A stretch of DNA of 64,000 bases. Source: Nitrospira sp. CR1.3 (lineage in GTDB: Bacteria; Nitrospirota; Nitrospiria; Nitrospirales; Nitrospiraceae). The DNA is taken from contig WIAH01000002.1 in NCBI GenBank assembly GCA_014055525.1, forward strand, positions 1 to 64,000. The letters run 5' to 3'. The notes under the pieces are model-generated. The model was not told where the DNA came from and searched no databases. It worked only from the letters and a program-made list of their open reading frames with translations. A program made the position numbers and the translations under genes. Of this stretch, positions 40,131 through 46,438 are shown one piece after another (position 1 is the first letter of the stretch; each line of letters begins with the position of its first letter).

Positions 40131-41444
40131 CTACTGCTCCTCAAACGCGGCTTCTTCGGTAGCGTCGGTAGCGTCCGTAGCGCTTTCCTCGGGAGGGGAA
40201 TCGGGCTCCGGAGTAGCGTCGGTAGCGTCGGTAGCGTCCGTAGCGCTTTCCTCGGGAGGGGAATCGGGCTCCGGAGTAGCGTCGGTAGCGTCGGTAGCGT
40301 CCGTAGCGCTTTCCTCGGGAGGGGAATGGACATACCGCGTCCACGCATCAAGGAGGTCGTCGCGCCGGTATCCCCTTTGATTGATGTTGTCGAGTTTGAT
40401 CTGTTTAGAACTGACCCCGTACGGGCGTAACAGAGCTGCTAAACGACGATCTGATAAGGGTTTCCCTCGAAGATCCCCCCAGGGGGATTCCGGTAAGGCC
40501 ACAAGCTTCTCTATGATCCTTTCCGTCCATAGCGCGGCGTCATCCCTAAAAATCGTCTTGAGGTCGGCCAGTAGGGTAACGCCGAGGCTGCCTTGGCCTC
40601 CATGAGCGACCGCTACGAGCGCTACTGCCGCTACCCTCGCCCGTTCTGGCCAACTTCCACCCGCGGCATCGGCCACAGCAAGTAAAGCCTCCCAGACATC
40701 GGCGTTTCGGTCCGTGATTCCTTCGGGCATCGTCGGGTTGGTCGAGAGGTTGGGCCGGAGGTGCTCGGCCCAGACAGCGAGGCGATCGCGGAGCAGGTTT
40801 CCCTCTGGGCCATGCACGCGCCGCCGGTAGGGCTCCACTGTTTCCGTTGGCGCGCGCCGCCGCATCCGAATAATTACGGCCCGGCTGAAAATCGTTTCCG
40901 GGAGAGATCCCAGGCCCGCGAGCGCGACAGCGGCATAGGCCGGCAGTTCTTCCGTCACGACGGTCTTCCCCTTCACGAGACAACGGCCCGCCATGCCCCC
41001 GCGCCGGTGTCCGGCATTGATGATCGCGCGAATTTCCTCATGCTCCTGCGCCCGCGGTCCGAACAAGCTATCGATTTCGTCAAAGAGAATCGTGGGCAGT
41101 CCGACCGGATCGGACACCTTGCGAAAGAGATATGCGGGGGTACAGTTGATCGCTTCCACTGGGCGCGGTACTAAGGTTTCCGTGAGTTCCAATGCGCGCG
41201 TCTTTCCTGACCCCGGTTCTGGCGAGAGGAAGGCAAGACGCGGCGTGGAATCCCATTCGTCCATGAGGTGAGTATGCGCGACCCATAATGTATGGGCACC
41301 GTGTTCATGTTCGGTCGGATACGCCACGAAACGCCCCAGGAACTGATATACCTCGTCGAGCAGCTGGACCCCATCGACGATCGGGGTGAATGGCCCCAAT
41401 GGTGCGCTGGCAGCGGCCGCAAGTTCCGCAAGCTCGTTGTTCAC
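40131..41444 (-). CDS. DUF3631-type P-loop ATPase (replication helicase-like)
   Basis: 437 aa. Walker A SPEPGSGKTRAL at about 74-85, Walker B PTILFDEIDSLFG near 118-130, then RRGGMAGRC and an arginine-finger-like ETIFSRAVIIRMRRR; the C-terminal part with WGDLRGKPLSDRRLAALLRPYGVSSKQIK is DUF3631. Such proteins accompany primases on satellites and plasmids. The last ~70 residues are three copies of a 21-residue Ser/Pro/Glu/Asp/Ala/Thr repeat of unknown role. Confidence 0.82.
   Translation of the reverse strand: MNNELAELAAAASAPLGPFTPIVDGVQLLDEVYQFLGRFVAYPTEHEHGAHTLWVAHTHLMDEWDSTPRLAFLSPEPGSGKTRALELTETLVPRPVEAINCTPAYLFRKVSDPVGLPTILFDEIDSLFGPRAQEHEEIRAIINAGHRRGGMAGRCLVKGKTVVTEELPAYAAVALAGLGSLPETIFSRAVIIRMRRRAPTETVEPYRRRVHGPEGNLLRDRLAVWAEHLRPNLSTNPTMPEGITDRNADVWEALLAVADAAGGSWPERARVAAVALVAVAHGGQGSLGVTLLADLKTIFRDDAALWTERIIEKLVALPESPWGDLRGKPLSDRRLAALLRPYGVSSKQIKLDNINQRGYRRDDLLDAWTRYVHSPPEESATDATDATDATPEPDSPPEESATDATDATDATPEPDSPPEESATDATDATEEAAFEEQ
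40159..40327. repeat. In-frame 63-bp tandem repeat
   Basis: Nearly three copies of a 63-bp unit, itself partly made of GTAGCGTCG nonamers, encoding (EES)ATDATDATDATPEPDSPP in the ATPase C-terminus. Copies are nearly identical, so it is recent and likely variable in number. Confidence 0.85.
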
Positions 41445-41938
41445 GGGCGGCTCCTTTCAAGGAAGCGACGAACGCGCACGGTGTCCGCGACATGCTCGAA
41501 CACGTCGGCCCGGTCTGCGTCGGTATAGGCTTGAGCGACGAGTGTGATGGCGCGAGCGAGTTCTTCGTCATTCAGGGTTGCGACAGTGACCTTCCTCCCG
41601 GCTTCAATGATCCGGTCGGCACGCAGCCGCCGATCCAGCGCGGCCAGTTCCAACCGGAAGGCCAATGCGGCACGGTCAAGGCGAGGGGGTATCGGTCGGC
41701 GGTTCCCCTTTCTTGGACTGAGCGCATCGTCAAACAAGTCCCGAAGCGTCAGGCCCATCACTGTCACAATGGCTGACACCGAACAGCCCGCGAAGTCGTG
41801 GATCAGCAGGCGCCCGTCCTCCGCCTCACGAATACTTAAGGATGGCGACTTGTCGTGATGGGCCGGACATTGCGCACTCCAGCCCCGAGCGGTGCGCCGT
41901 ACCCCATCGAGGCGCGCAAGGAAATCGTGGACCGTCAT
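41441..41938 (-). CDS. Primase-type CHC2 Zn-binding domain protein
   Basis: 165 aa from the ATG at 41938 (the frame is open to 42013, but that overlaps its neighbour fully). GWSAQCPAHHDKSPSLSI...GRLLIHDFAGCSV fits the CHC2/DnaG-type Zn site. The C-terminal TOPRIM catalytic domain is missing, so it is a Zn-binding half-primase that may work with the adjacent ATPase. ATGA-coupled on both sides. Confidence 0.75.
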   Translation of the reverse strand: MTVHDFLARLDGVRRTARGWSAQCPAHHDKSPSLSIREAEDGRLLIHDFAGCSVSAIVTVMGLTLRDLFDDALSPRKGNRRPIPPRLDRAALAFRLELAALDRRLRADRIIEAGRKVTVATLNDEELARAITLVAQAYTDADRADVFEHVADTVRVRRFLERSRP

Positions 41939-42084
41939 CGTCGCGCCTCCTTCGCTTCCGTAAGCGGCTCCTCTTCGCGCAGGTACTCGTCCACCGCGAC
42001 TTCGGCGAGCCATCGGAGCAGTTGCCGATGCCCCTCGGTCAAGGGCGTCGTGCCGCGCGGCAGCGTCTCGGGCTTATCGCGCAC
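41935..42084 (-). CDS. Small acidic protein
   Basis: 49 aa from the GTG at 42084, chosen because GAGGTGG lies 8 bases upstream; a longer frame runs across the HTH gene. Helical (HRQLLRWLAEVAVDEYLREEEPLTEAKEARR). Overlaps both neighbours by a few bases. No family. Confidence 0.5.
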   Translation of the reverse strand: MRDKPETLPRGTTPLTEGHRQLLRWLAEVAVDEYLREEEPLTEAKEARR

Positions 42085-42283
42085 GGTCCGCCACCTCCAG
42101 CTCGATCGCCCGCATGATCCGCTGGGCGACTTTTTGGCTGAGCGGTTCGCGCTCGCGCAGCAGCCGCGAGAGCGTAACGGGGTGGACGCGGGCACGTCCG
42201 GCGATGATGTAGTTGGCGATTTGAGCCCGTGCGAGGGCGGCGCGGAGATCGCCTGCCGTGAGTTCGAGCGTAGGCATGCTCAC
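42074..42283 (-). CDS. Small HTH protein
   Basis: 69 aa. LRAALARAQIANYIIAGRARVHPVTLSRLLREREPLSQKVAQRIMRAI is an XRE/Cro-like helix-turn-helix. First gene of the replication block, so it may regulate it. Upstream 42284-42383 contains a G/C-rich inverted repeat (about 42317-42342) without a T-run. Confidence 0.65.
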   Translation of the reverse strand: MSMPTLELTAGDLRAALARAQIANYIIAGRARVHPVTLSRLLREREPLSQKVAQRIMRAIELEVADRAR

Positions 42284-42383
42284 TTTTAGCCCTTAGGCCG
42301 TGAGCGGGGTAGTCTAAACAACTCCCCCCGTGAGGAGGGGGTTATGTTATCGGGGGCGCTACGTAGGAAATACTTTTGGTGGC

Positions 42384-42896
42384 TTATGTGAGAGTCTTGA
42401 GGGCGCGAATCCGGGCGGTAAGCTCCCCATGTTCCGCTGCCTTCGTGGACGGCTTTACGAGGGGGGCGGCAGGCGAATCCCCTAGCAGGCCAAGCAAGGT
42501 CGTGGCATGAAGGCCGCTCATGTCGGGGGCATCGAGGGCGCGGCGCAGAAACGCCGGAAGCCGGTCCCGCTGCGGCCGGGTCATGCCGCGACGGTATCGG
42601 AGGTACGCCTGCATGTGCCGTCGGATCGTGGCCGTCGTGGGGGCGACGAACTGCCCTGGAAATTTCTGCTGCCAGTCGCGCAGGACGGTTCTCGTTGCGT
42701 CGATGAGGCGTCCTTGCGTGAAGGGGTCGGGCAGCTTCGTCGCCGCCACCTGGCACGCGATCCAGACTTCCAGGACCAGATCGGGACGCCCATTCGCTTT
42801 CGGGTACGCCTGTTTCCAGACGCGCGAGGCGTTCTCCAGGAAGGCGTCGAGGGACTCCGCAACGGGGACGGGAAGAACCCGGCGGGCGTTCGTCAT
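42384..42896 (-). CDS. Hypothetical satellite protein at the right end
   Basis: 170 aa from the ATG at 42896, which has AAGGAGA 6 bases upstream; the open frame extends to 43121 across the att core and is not credible there. Basic and helical: LVLEVWIACQVAATKLPDPFTQGRLIDATRTVLRDWQQKFPGQ, then RRHMQAYLRYRRGMTRPQRDRLP. It could bind DNA at the satellite's replication or packaging site, but no family is recognised. Confidence 0.6.
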   Translation of the reverse strand: MTNARRVLPVPVAESLDAFLENASRVWKQAYPKANGRPDLVLEVWIACQVAATKLPDPFTQGRLIDATRTVLRDWQQKFPGQFVAPTTATIRRHMQAYLRYRRGMTRPQRDRLPAFLRRALDAPDMSGLHATTLLGLLGDSPAAPLVKPSTKAAEHGELTARIRALKTLT

Positions 42897-42976
42897 GCGC
42901 GTCTCCTTCGCGCTCTCCAAGAAAGAGGGGCCGCAGCCGGTGGAGAAATCCGGAGTTCGGGGTTGCAATCCCCTAG

Positions 42977-43077
42977 CGGCCCGAATGCTTATCTTACGCT
43001 CCTCGCGCGCCGCGCGCCTAGTCCACGAGCGGGCCGCAGCGGCACATGGATTTTCGGGCCAAAATAAAATCTTCTCT
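42977..43077 (-). other. Alternative C-terminal coding tail of the serine recombinase (used in the excised circle)
   Basis: When the two att cores recombine, the recombinase frame passes from the core into this segment: codons QRRFYFGPKIHVPLRPARG... to a TAA. It gives about 29 residues after VAVT, replacing the 9 residues supplied by the tRNA antisense. This frame is open without a stop right through the core, which supports it as the native end of the gene. Confidence 0.6.
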
Positions 43078-43093
43078 GGGTCACCGCCACCAA
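43078..43093 (+). repeat. attachment-site core, right copy
   Basis: GGGTCACCGCCACCAA, same orientation as the left copy; flanking bases differ on both sides, so the identity is exactly 16 bp. No tRNA surrounds this copy, as expected for the duplicated end. Confidence 0.85.
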
Positions 43094-43117
43094 ACCGCAC
43101 ATTGCAAGAGTGGAGCC

Positions 43118-43137
43118 CCACGGCTTAACAGCCGTGG
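43118..43137 (+). repeat. Perfect stem-loop beyond the right att site
   Basis: CCACGGC TTAACA GCCGTGG: seven-pair stem with a six-base loop, no T-run after it. Resembles hairpins at IS200/IS605 ends and REP-like elements. The rest of 43094-43368 shows no gene. Confidence 0.5.
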
Positions 43138-43368
43138 CTTCCTGCGCAGGCGGGTGAAAACTCTCGACAACTCTTGATAGGCTCACTCCTGAAACCATCT
43201 CATAATCAAAGCAATTTCCAGCCAGAATCGATCGCGAGCATTCCTCTTATGTTTGAACCGAACCGCCAGCAAAAAATCTAACTACAGACTGAGTATCTTG
43301 AAACCCGAATGTGTTAGCAATGGGCGTCTCGAACTACACTCATTTTTGTCCTATCACTCAACATGCCG

Positions 43369-43818
43369 TCAGTCTTCTAACAACGCGCGGCGAAAGCCGG
43401 CGAGAAATTCTGCCGGGGTCACAATGCGAAAAGAAACGAACTCCTGGACCGGCTTCTTGTGAAAATGCCTGGTGTTCCACGTGATCAAATAGTCAACACG
43501 AGCCGCAATCGCTGCAGCCAGAATAGGAGCATCAGCGTGATGAATTACGCTCGCCGCACGTTCAACTGCCTCACGGCTGGGATCCTCTATGACATGTGGC
43601 GACAAACGATGAAGAAAATCATGATACTCGTCGAGAAGCGCGGGCAACTTAGCAGTCAGATTTCGATCTGCTTCAACCAACACCTGGCGAGAGATGATCA
43701 GTTCAACGATGCCAACCTCAAACAAACGGAGGACCTCATGGGCACTGCCTGTGGGAGAAAACAAGCCTGCAATCAGAGCGCTGGTGTCGAGAAATGCTCG
43801 CCAGGACCTACGAGCCAT
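43369..43818 (-). CDS. PIN-domain toxin (VapC-like)
   Basis: 149 aa. PIN ribonuclease fold: FLDTSALIAGLF near the N-terminus (first acidic residue), EADRNL, HHADAPILAAAIAARVDYLITWNTRHF (the DAxxLAAA acid cluster and final Asp/Asn). Overlaps the antitoxin gene by 11 bases. Typical of toxin-antitoxin pairs that cleave tRNA or rRNA. Confidence 0.87.
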   Translation of the reverse strand: MARRSWRAFLDTSALIAGLFSPTGSAHEVLRLFEVGIVELIISRQVLVEADRNLTAKLPALLDEYHDFLHRLSPHVIEDPSREAVERAASVIHHADAPILAAAIAARVDYLITWNTRHFHKKPVQEFVSFRIVTPAEFLAGFRRALLED

Positions 43819-44071
43819 ACCGCTCTTTGTTGTAACGCATACGCTGGCGATTGAGATCGTCGAGGACGTCTTGCAAGGAAAGTCCGCGCTTTTTCAACTC
43901 CCGTTGGGCTTCTTTCGCTAGAGTATCTGCCCGCAGGAGACGAGGCGTCATCAAGAGCACATTGCCAGCCTTAACAACCGTCAGTGTGGTCTCTTCGCCA
44001 ATGCGAAGATCCTTTCGCAGCGACAATGGAATTGTCACTTGTCCACGCCCTCGCACTTTGACCACCGCCAT
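43808..44071 (-). CDS. AbrB/SpoVT-type antitoxin
   Basis: 87 aa. Swapped-hairpin AbrB domain: VKVRGRGQVTIPLSLRKDLRIGEETTLTVVKAGNVLLMTP; the C-terminal helix likely covers the PIN toxin. First gene of the pair and probable autorepressor. The 150-bp spacer upstream (44072-44222) is AT-rich and probably holds the promoter. Confidence 0.87.
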   Translation of the reverse strand: MAVVKVRGRGQVTIPLSLRKDLRIGEETTLTVVKAGNVLLMTPRLLRADTLAKEAQRELKKRGLSLQDVLDDLNRQRMRYNKERYGS

Positions 44072-44222
44072 AGATCACCTCATTTGTCTACTTCTAAAAA
44101 TAAGAATAAATCGGTAAATCGCATTTTGTCAAACCGTCAACAGCTTGACTGTGAGGCGCTATTTATCTCGATAAAAATCAGTCCGCGCGAAAAGATGGCT
44201 CACCAGTTTCTGCTTCGCTATG

Positions 44223-44939
44223 CTACTCTAATGCGGTGCGAACCACTTCCCATGACTGGCCATCTGCGGAGTTTTCCTCCTGAAGCCGCACGACACCCTG
44301 TTCCTCCCGTACGCGAATCACGCGATCGGCCTGGCCCCGCAACTGATCGAGGCAGCGCTGACTCGTGCGCGTCAGGATCGGAGCCGGCGGGCAGAGACAG
44401 AGCACCGTATAGCCTTGCTGCGTCAATCGCCTGATCGCTTCCATCATGCGGCCGAACAGCCGCAACGTTTCGGGCTCCGGAATCGCCTGGTCATAGAACG
44501 TGTCGAAGAGACCGGACAATATGGCAATGCGGGCTTGATACCGGTCGAGCGCGGCGCTTAGACAATCGGACACCAACCGTTCCATCTGATGACAGGTGAA
44601 GGCGCGGGCCACATGGATCATCGTCAGCACTTGACGTGGTTGTCGGCGATGGGCACGGGCTAATCGCCCAACCACGAAAGGATCGAACGTATTGGCTCCG
44701 TCGAGATACAAAACGGGCTCTCCGGCCAGGACTCGCTCTGTCGCCGCAAAAAGCCCCAGCCGAAACACAAGCGGATGCCCATAGAGAAACAGCAACCGGT
44801 CATCCGGATGAAACGGCACCCTGGCATGGCGAAGCGCAAGAAACCAATCTTGCGAAGGCTCGTTCCCTGTCTGCCTCGTCGCATCGCCCTTTCGACGCTC
44901 GGAAAACGGCAATGTCGTTGTTTCTACAACCGCCCGCAT
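44223..44939 (-). CDS. RecA/ImuA-like protein lacking a clear P-loop
   Basis: 238 aa. The pattern LLFLYGHPLVFRLGLFAATERVLAGEPVLYLDGANTFDP...RQVLTMIHVARAFTCHQMERLV follows RecA/RadA strand-helix order, but the Walker A lacks GKT (GHPLVFRLG). Lies 12 bp after a small Zn-ribbon gene, in an operon headed by a LexA-like repressor. A degenerate RecA-fold partner (ImuA/SulA-like) in the SOS response is the best guess. Confidence 0.6.
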   Translation of the reverse strand: MRAVVETTTLPFSERRKGDATRQTGNEPSQDWFLALRHARVPFHPDDRLLFLYGHPLVFRLGLFAATERVLAGEPVLYLDGANTFDPFVVGRLARAHRRQPRQVLTMIHVARAFTCHQMERLVSDCLSAALDRYQARIAILSGLFDTFYDQAIPEPETLRLFGRMMEAIRRLTQQGYTVLCLCPPAPILTRTSQRCLDQLRGQADRVIRVREEQGVVRLQEENSADGQSWEVVRTALE

Positions 44940-44951
44940 CGAACACCTCTC

Positions 44952-45131
44952 TTATCCGCAGCAGCCGCTGGAAAAAACCTGGCGCTGCCGGTAGGCATTC
45001 CAACAGACTTCACACAACTCCAGCCTGGAATGCGTCATCCTGTCCACACATTCGACGAGCCGCATCGCCATCGTTCCGCAATCGGAACAGAATCCCGTGG
45101 CCTCAATCTTAATGTCCTGTTGTACCAACAT
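44952..45131 (-). CDS. 59-aa Zn-ribbon protein
   Basis: ATG at 45131 with AAGGTGG upstream. CSDCG near the N-terminus and LCEVCW 20 residues later make a C4 Zn ribbon; two more Cys lie at the end (GCCG). Overlaps the preceding gene by 23 bases and precedes the RecA-like gene by 12. Codon use and operon fit support it. Confidence 0.65.
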   Translation of the reverse strand: MLVQQDIKIEATGFCSDCGTMAMRLVECVDRMTHSRLELCEVCWNAYRQRQVFSSGCCG

Positions 45132-45366
45132 GGTTCACCACCTTCATGTTCGGACGCGCGCGCCTGTTGCAGACCGCCGACATAAACTCGCTTCCCTGGC
45201 GGGGGCTCATCAGATTCTTCCAAAGCCGCTCCGTCAGCGAACAGGTTTTTGCTTGCCGCAGTTCCCACTGCATGTCCCGCAACCGACCGTTTAAAGCATT
45301 CACGGTTCGCTCGAGGTCCATCAATCGCTCTTTCGATGCTGTGCTTCGTTCTGTCACATTCATCAT
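45109..45366 (-). CDS. Small coiled-coil protein of the LexA-like operon
   Basis: 85 aa from the ATG at 45366 (GGAGG 7 bases upstream; tandem ATGs). A coiled coil with heptads, LMDLERTVNALNGRLRDMQWELRQ, then a basic tail. Follows the LexA-like gene by 13 bp. No family. Confidence 0.6.
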   Translation of the reverse strand: MMNVTERSTASKERLMDLERTVNALNGRLRDMQWELRQAKTCSLTERLWKNLMSPRQGSEFMSAVCNRRARPNMKVVNHVGTTGH

Positions 45367-45379
45367 CTTGCCTCCTTCC

Positions 45380-45925
45380 TTACACCGCACAATGTCGAAT
45401 GACGCCGATTAACACTCCTTCGATGTGAAATGCGTCCGAAGGCTGTACGACGATCGGTTGCATCGCCGCATTCGCCGGATGCAGTTCAATATGGGTTCCC
45501 TTCTTGATATACGTTTTGATCGTCGCTTCGTGATTGACCAAGGCCACCACCGTCTGCCCGTTCTGCGCTGTCTCCTGCTTGCGCACCACCACCACATCGC
45601 CCGGAAGAATCCCGTCGTCCTTCATCGACTCCCCCTTCACGCGCAGCGCGAACGTCGTGCCTCCTCGCAACATGCTGGGCGGCACATCGATCAATTCCGA
45701 CTGTGGCACCGGTTCAATCGGCGAACCGGCCGCGACTATTCCGGCCATCGGAATGTCCGACGACCGGCTCAATTGATCCATCGCAACTTTCACCATGCCG
45801 GGAATGCGACGCATGCCTGCTTCATATCGCGCCACCGACACGCGCGTCGTGCGCAGCGCATCAGCGAGCTGCTGCTGCGTCAGCCCCAACTGTTCTCGCA
45901 CTCGTCTCAGATCGTCCGGCTTCAT
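45380..45925 (-). CDS. LexA-like repressor (XRE HTH plus S24 peptidase)
   Basis: 181 aa. XRE HTH at 4-55 (LGLTQQQLADALRTTRVSVARYEAG) in place of LexA's winged helix, then a self-cleavage site Ala66-Gly67 (IVAAGSP), Ser100 (KGESMKDDG) and Lys137 (IKTYIK), the full S24 set. Expected to self-cleave on RecA filaments and release its operon. A perfect palindrome overlaps its own promoter, consistent with autoregulation. It heads an operon with two small proteins and the RecA-like protein. Confidence 0.9.
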   Translation of the reverse strand: MKPDDLRRVREQLGLTQQQLADALRTTRVSVARYEAGMRRIPGMVKVAMDQLSRSSDIPMAGIVAAGSPIEPVPQSELIDVPPSMLRGGTTFALRVKGESMKDDGILPGDVVVVRKQETAQNGQTVVALVNHEATIKTYIKKGTHIELHPANAAMQPIVVQPSDAFHIEGVLIGVIRHCAV

Positions 45926-45926
45926 G

Positions 45927-45965
45927 ATGTAACCAATGGTTACATACTCTGCGAGACCTTGTCAA
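45927..45965 (-). promoter_or_regulatory. Autoregulated promoter and operator of the LexA-like gene
   Basis: ATGTAACCAATGGTTACAT (45927-45945) is a perfect 9+1+9 palindrome one base from the start codon. A consensus TTGACA lies at 45965-45960 on the minus strand, which puts the -10 region inside the palindrome. Binding there would block initiation. Unlike the E. coli SOS box (CTG-N10-CAG). Confidence 0.75.
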
Positions 45966-46438
45966 GCCCCCCCTGACCTGCCTCTCTATAAATGGAGAGG
46001 AAACGCCTCTGTCAGCGTGGGCTCTGTGAATAACTTTCCTGGAAACGCTGCGCCCGACAAGCCGATACGTCAGATCCACGTTGAAATACCGCTCCCAGCT
46101 TGTCCATAACCATTTGTCCGCTTTCTTCTGAAAGAACCACAAGATATGGGGGCGAAATCGCAGGGTGACCCAATGCCCAAAAAATAGGCAAACAGGTCGT
46201 CTGAGGGGTGAAACGGCTGCTTTCATCACTGGAGTTCCAGGTATGCACAGGGTTATCCACAAAAGCTGGGGAAGAAATTATGAAGCATCAATAGACCTAC
46301 CCCAGCGGGCTTCAAACTGGGGATGTGGCCGTCAAGGACGGTTGCTTTTGCCTGATTTCTTAGGCTTTGGCAGGGAGGAAAAGAGAGCCGATCCCTCGGG
46401 TCGAAGAGCGCGTAGGGCCGACAGAAGAGACGCCTTGT
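45966..46438. other. 473-bp intergenic region with DnaA-box-like sites
   Basis: Contains TTATCCACA at 46253-46261 (perfect DnaA box) and, inverted, TTATTCACA at 46025-46033 and TTATGGACA at 46101-46109. A minus-strand frame of 82 codons (46012-46260, GTG start, no ribosome-binding site) has fair codon use but is not well supported. No other gene is seen. Confidence 0.35.

Larger units (their letters stand above)
33698..43093. mobile_element. 9.4-kb phage satellite (phiRv1-like) in the tRNA 3' end
   Basis: Bounded by identical 16-bp direct repeats. Carries a serine recombinase, HK97 capsid protein, Nu1-like protein, DUF3631-type ATPase, primase-like Zn protein and several HTH/Zn proteins, all on the minus strand. 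No portal, large terminase, tail or lysis gene is present, so it would depend on a helper phage. Size and gene content recall phiRv1/phiRv2 of Mycobacterium. Confidence 0.8.

Noticed and set aside
40159-40327. CRISPR-like array
   Set aside because: Units are contiguous, in frame within a gene, with no unique spacers. No CRISPR array is seen anywhere in the window.
42897-43121. Upstream extension of the right-end satellite gene
   Set aside because: Crosses the att core and outside chromosome; the ATG at 42896 has a good ribosome-binding site.
45861-46262. 133-codon minus-strand frame upstream of the LexA-like gene
   Set aside because: Covers the promoter and palindrome and overlaps the repressor start; no ribosome-binding site.
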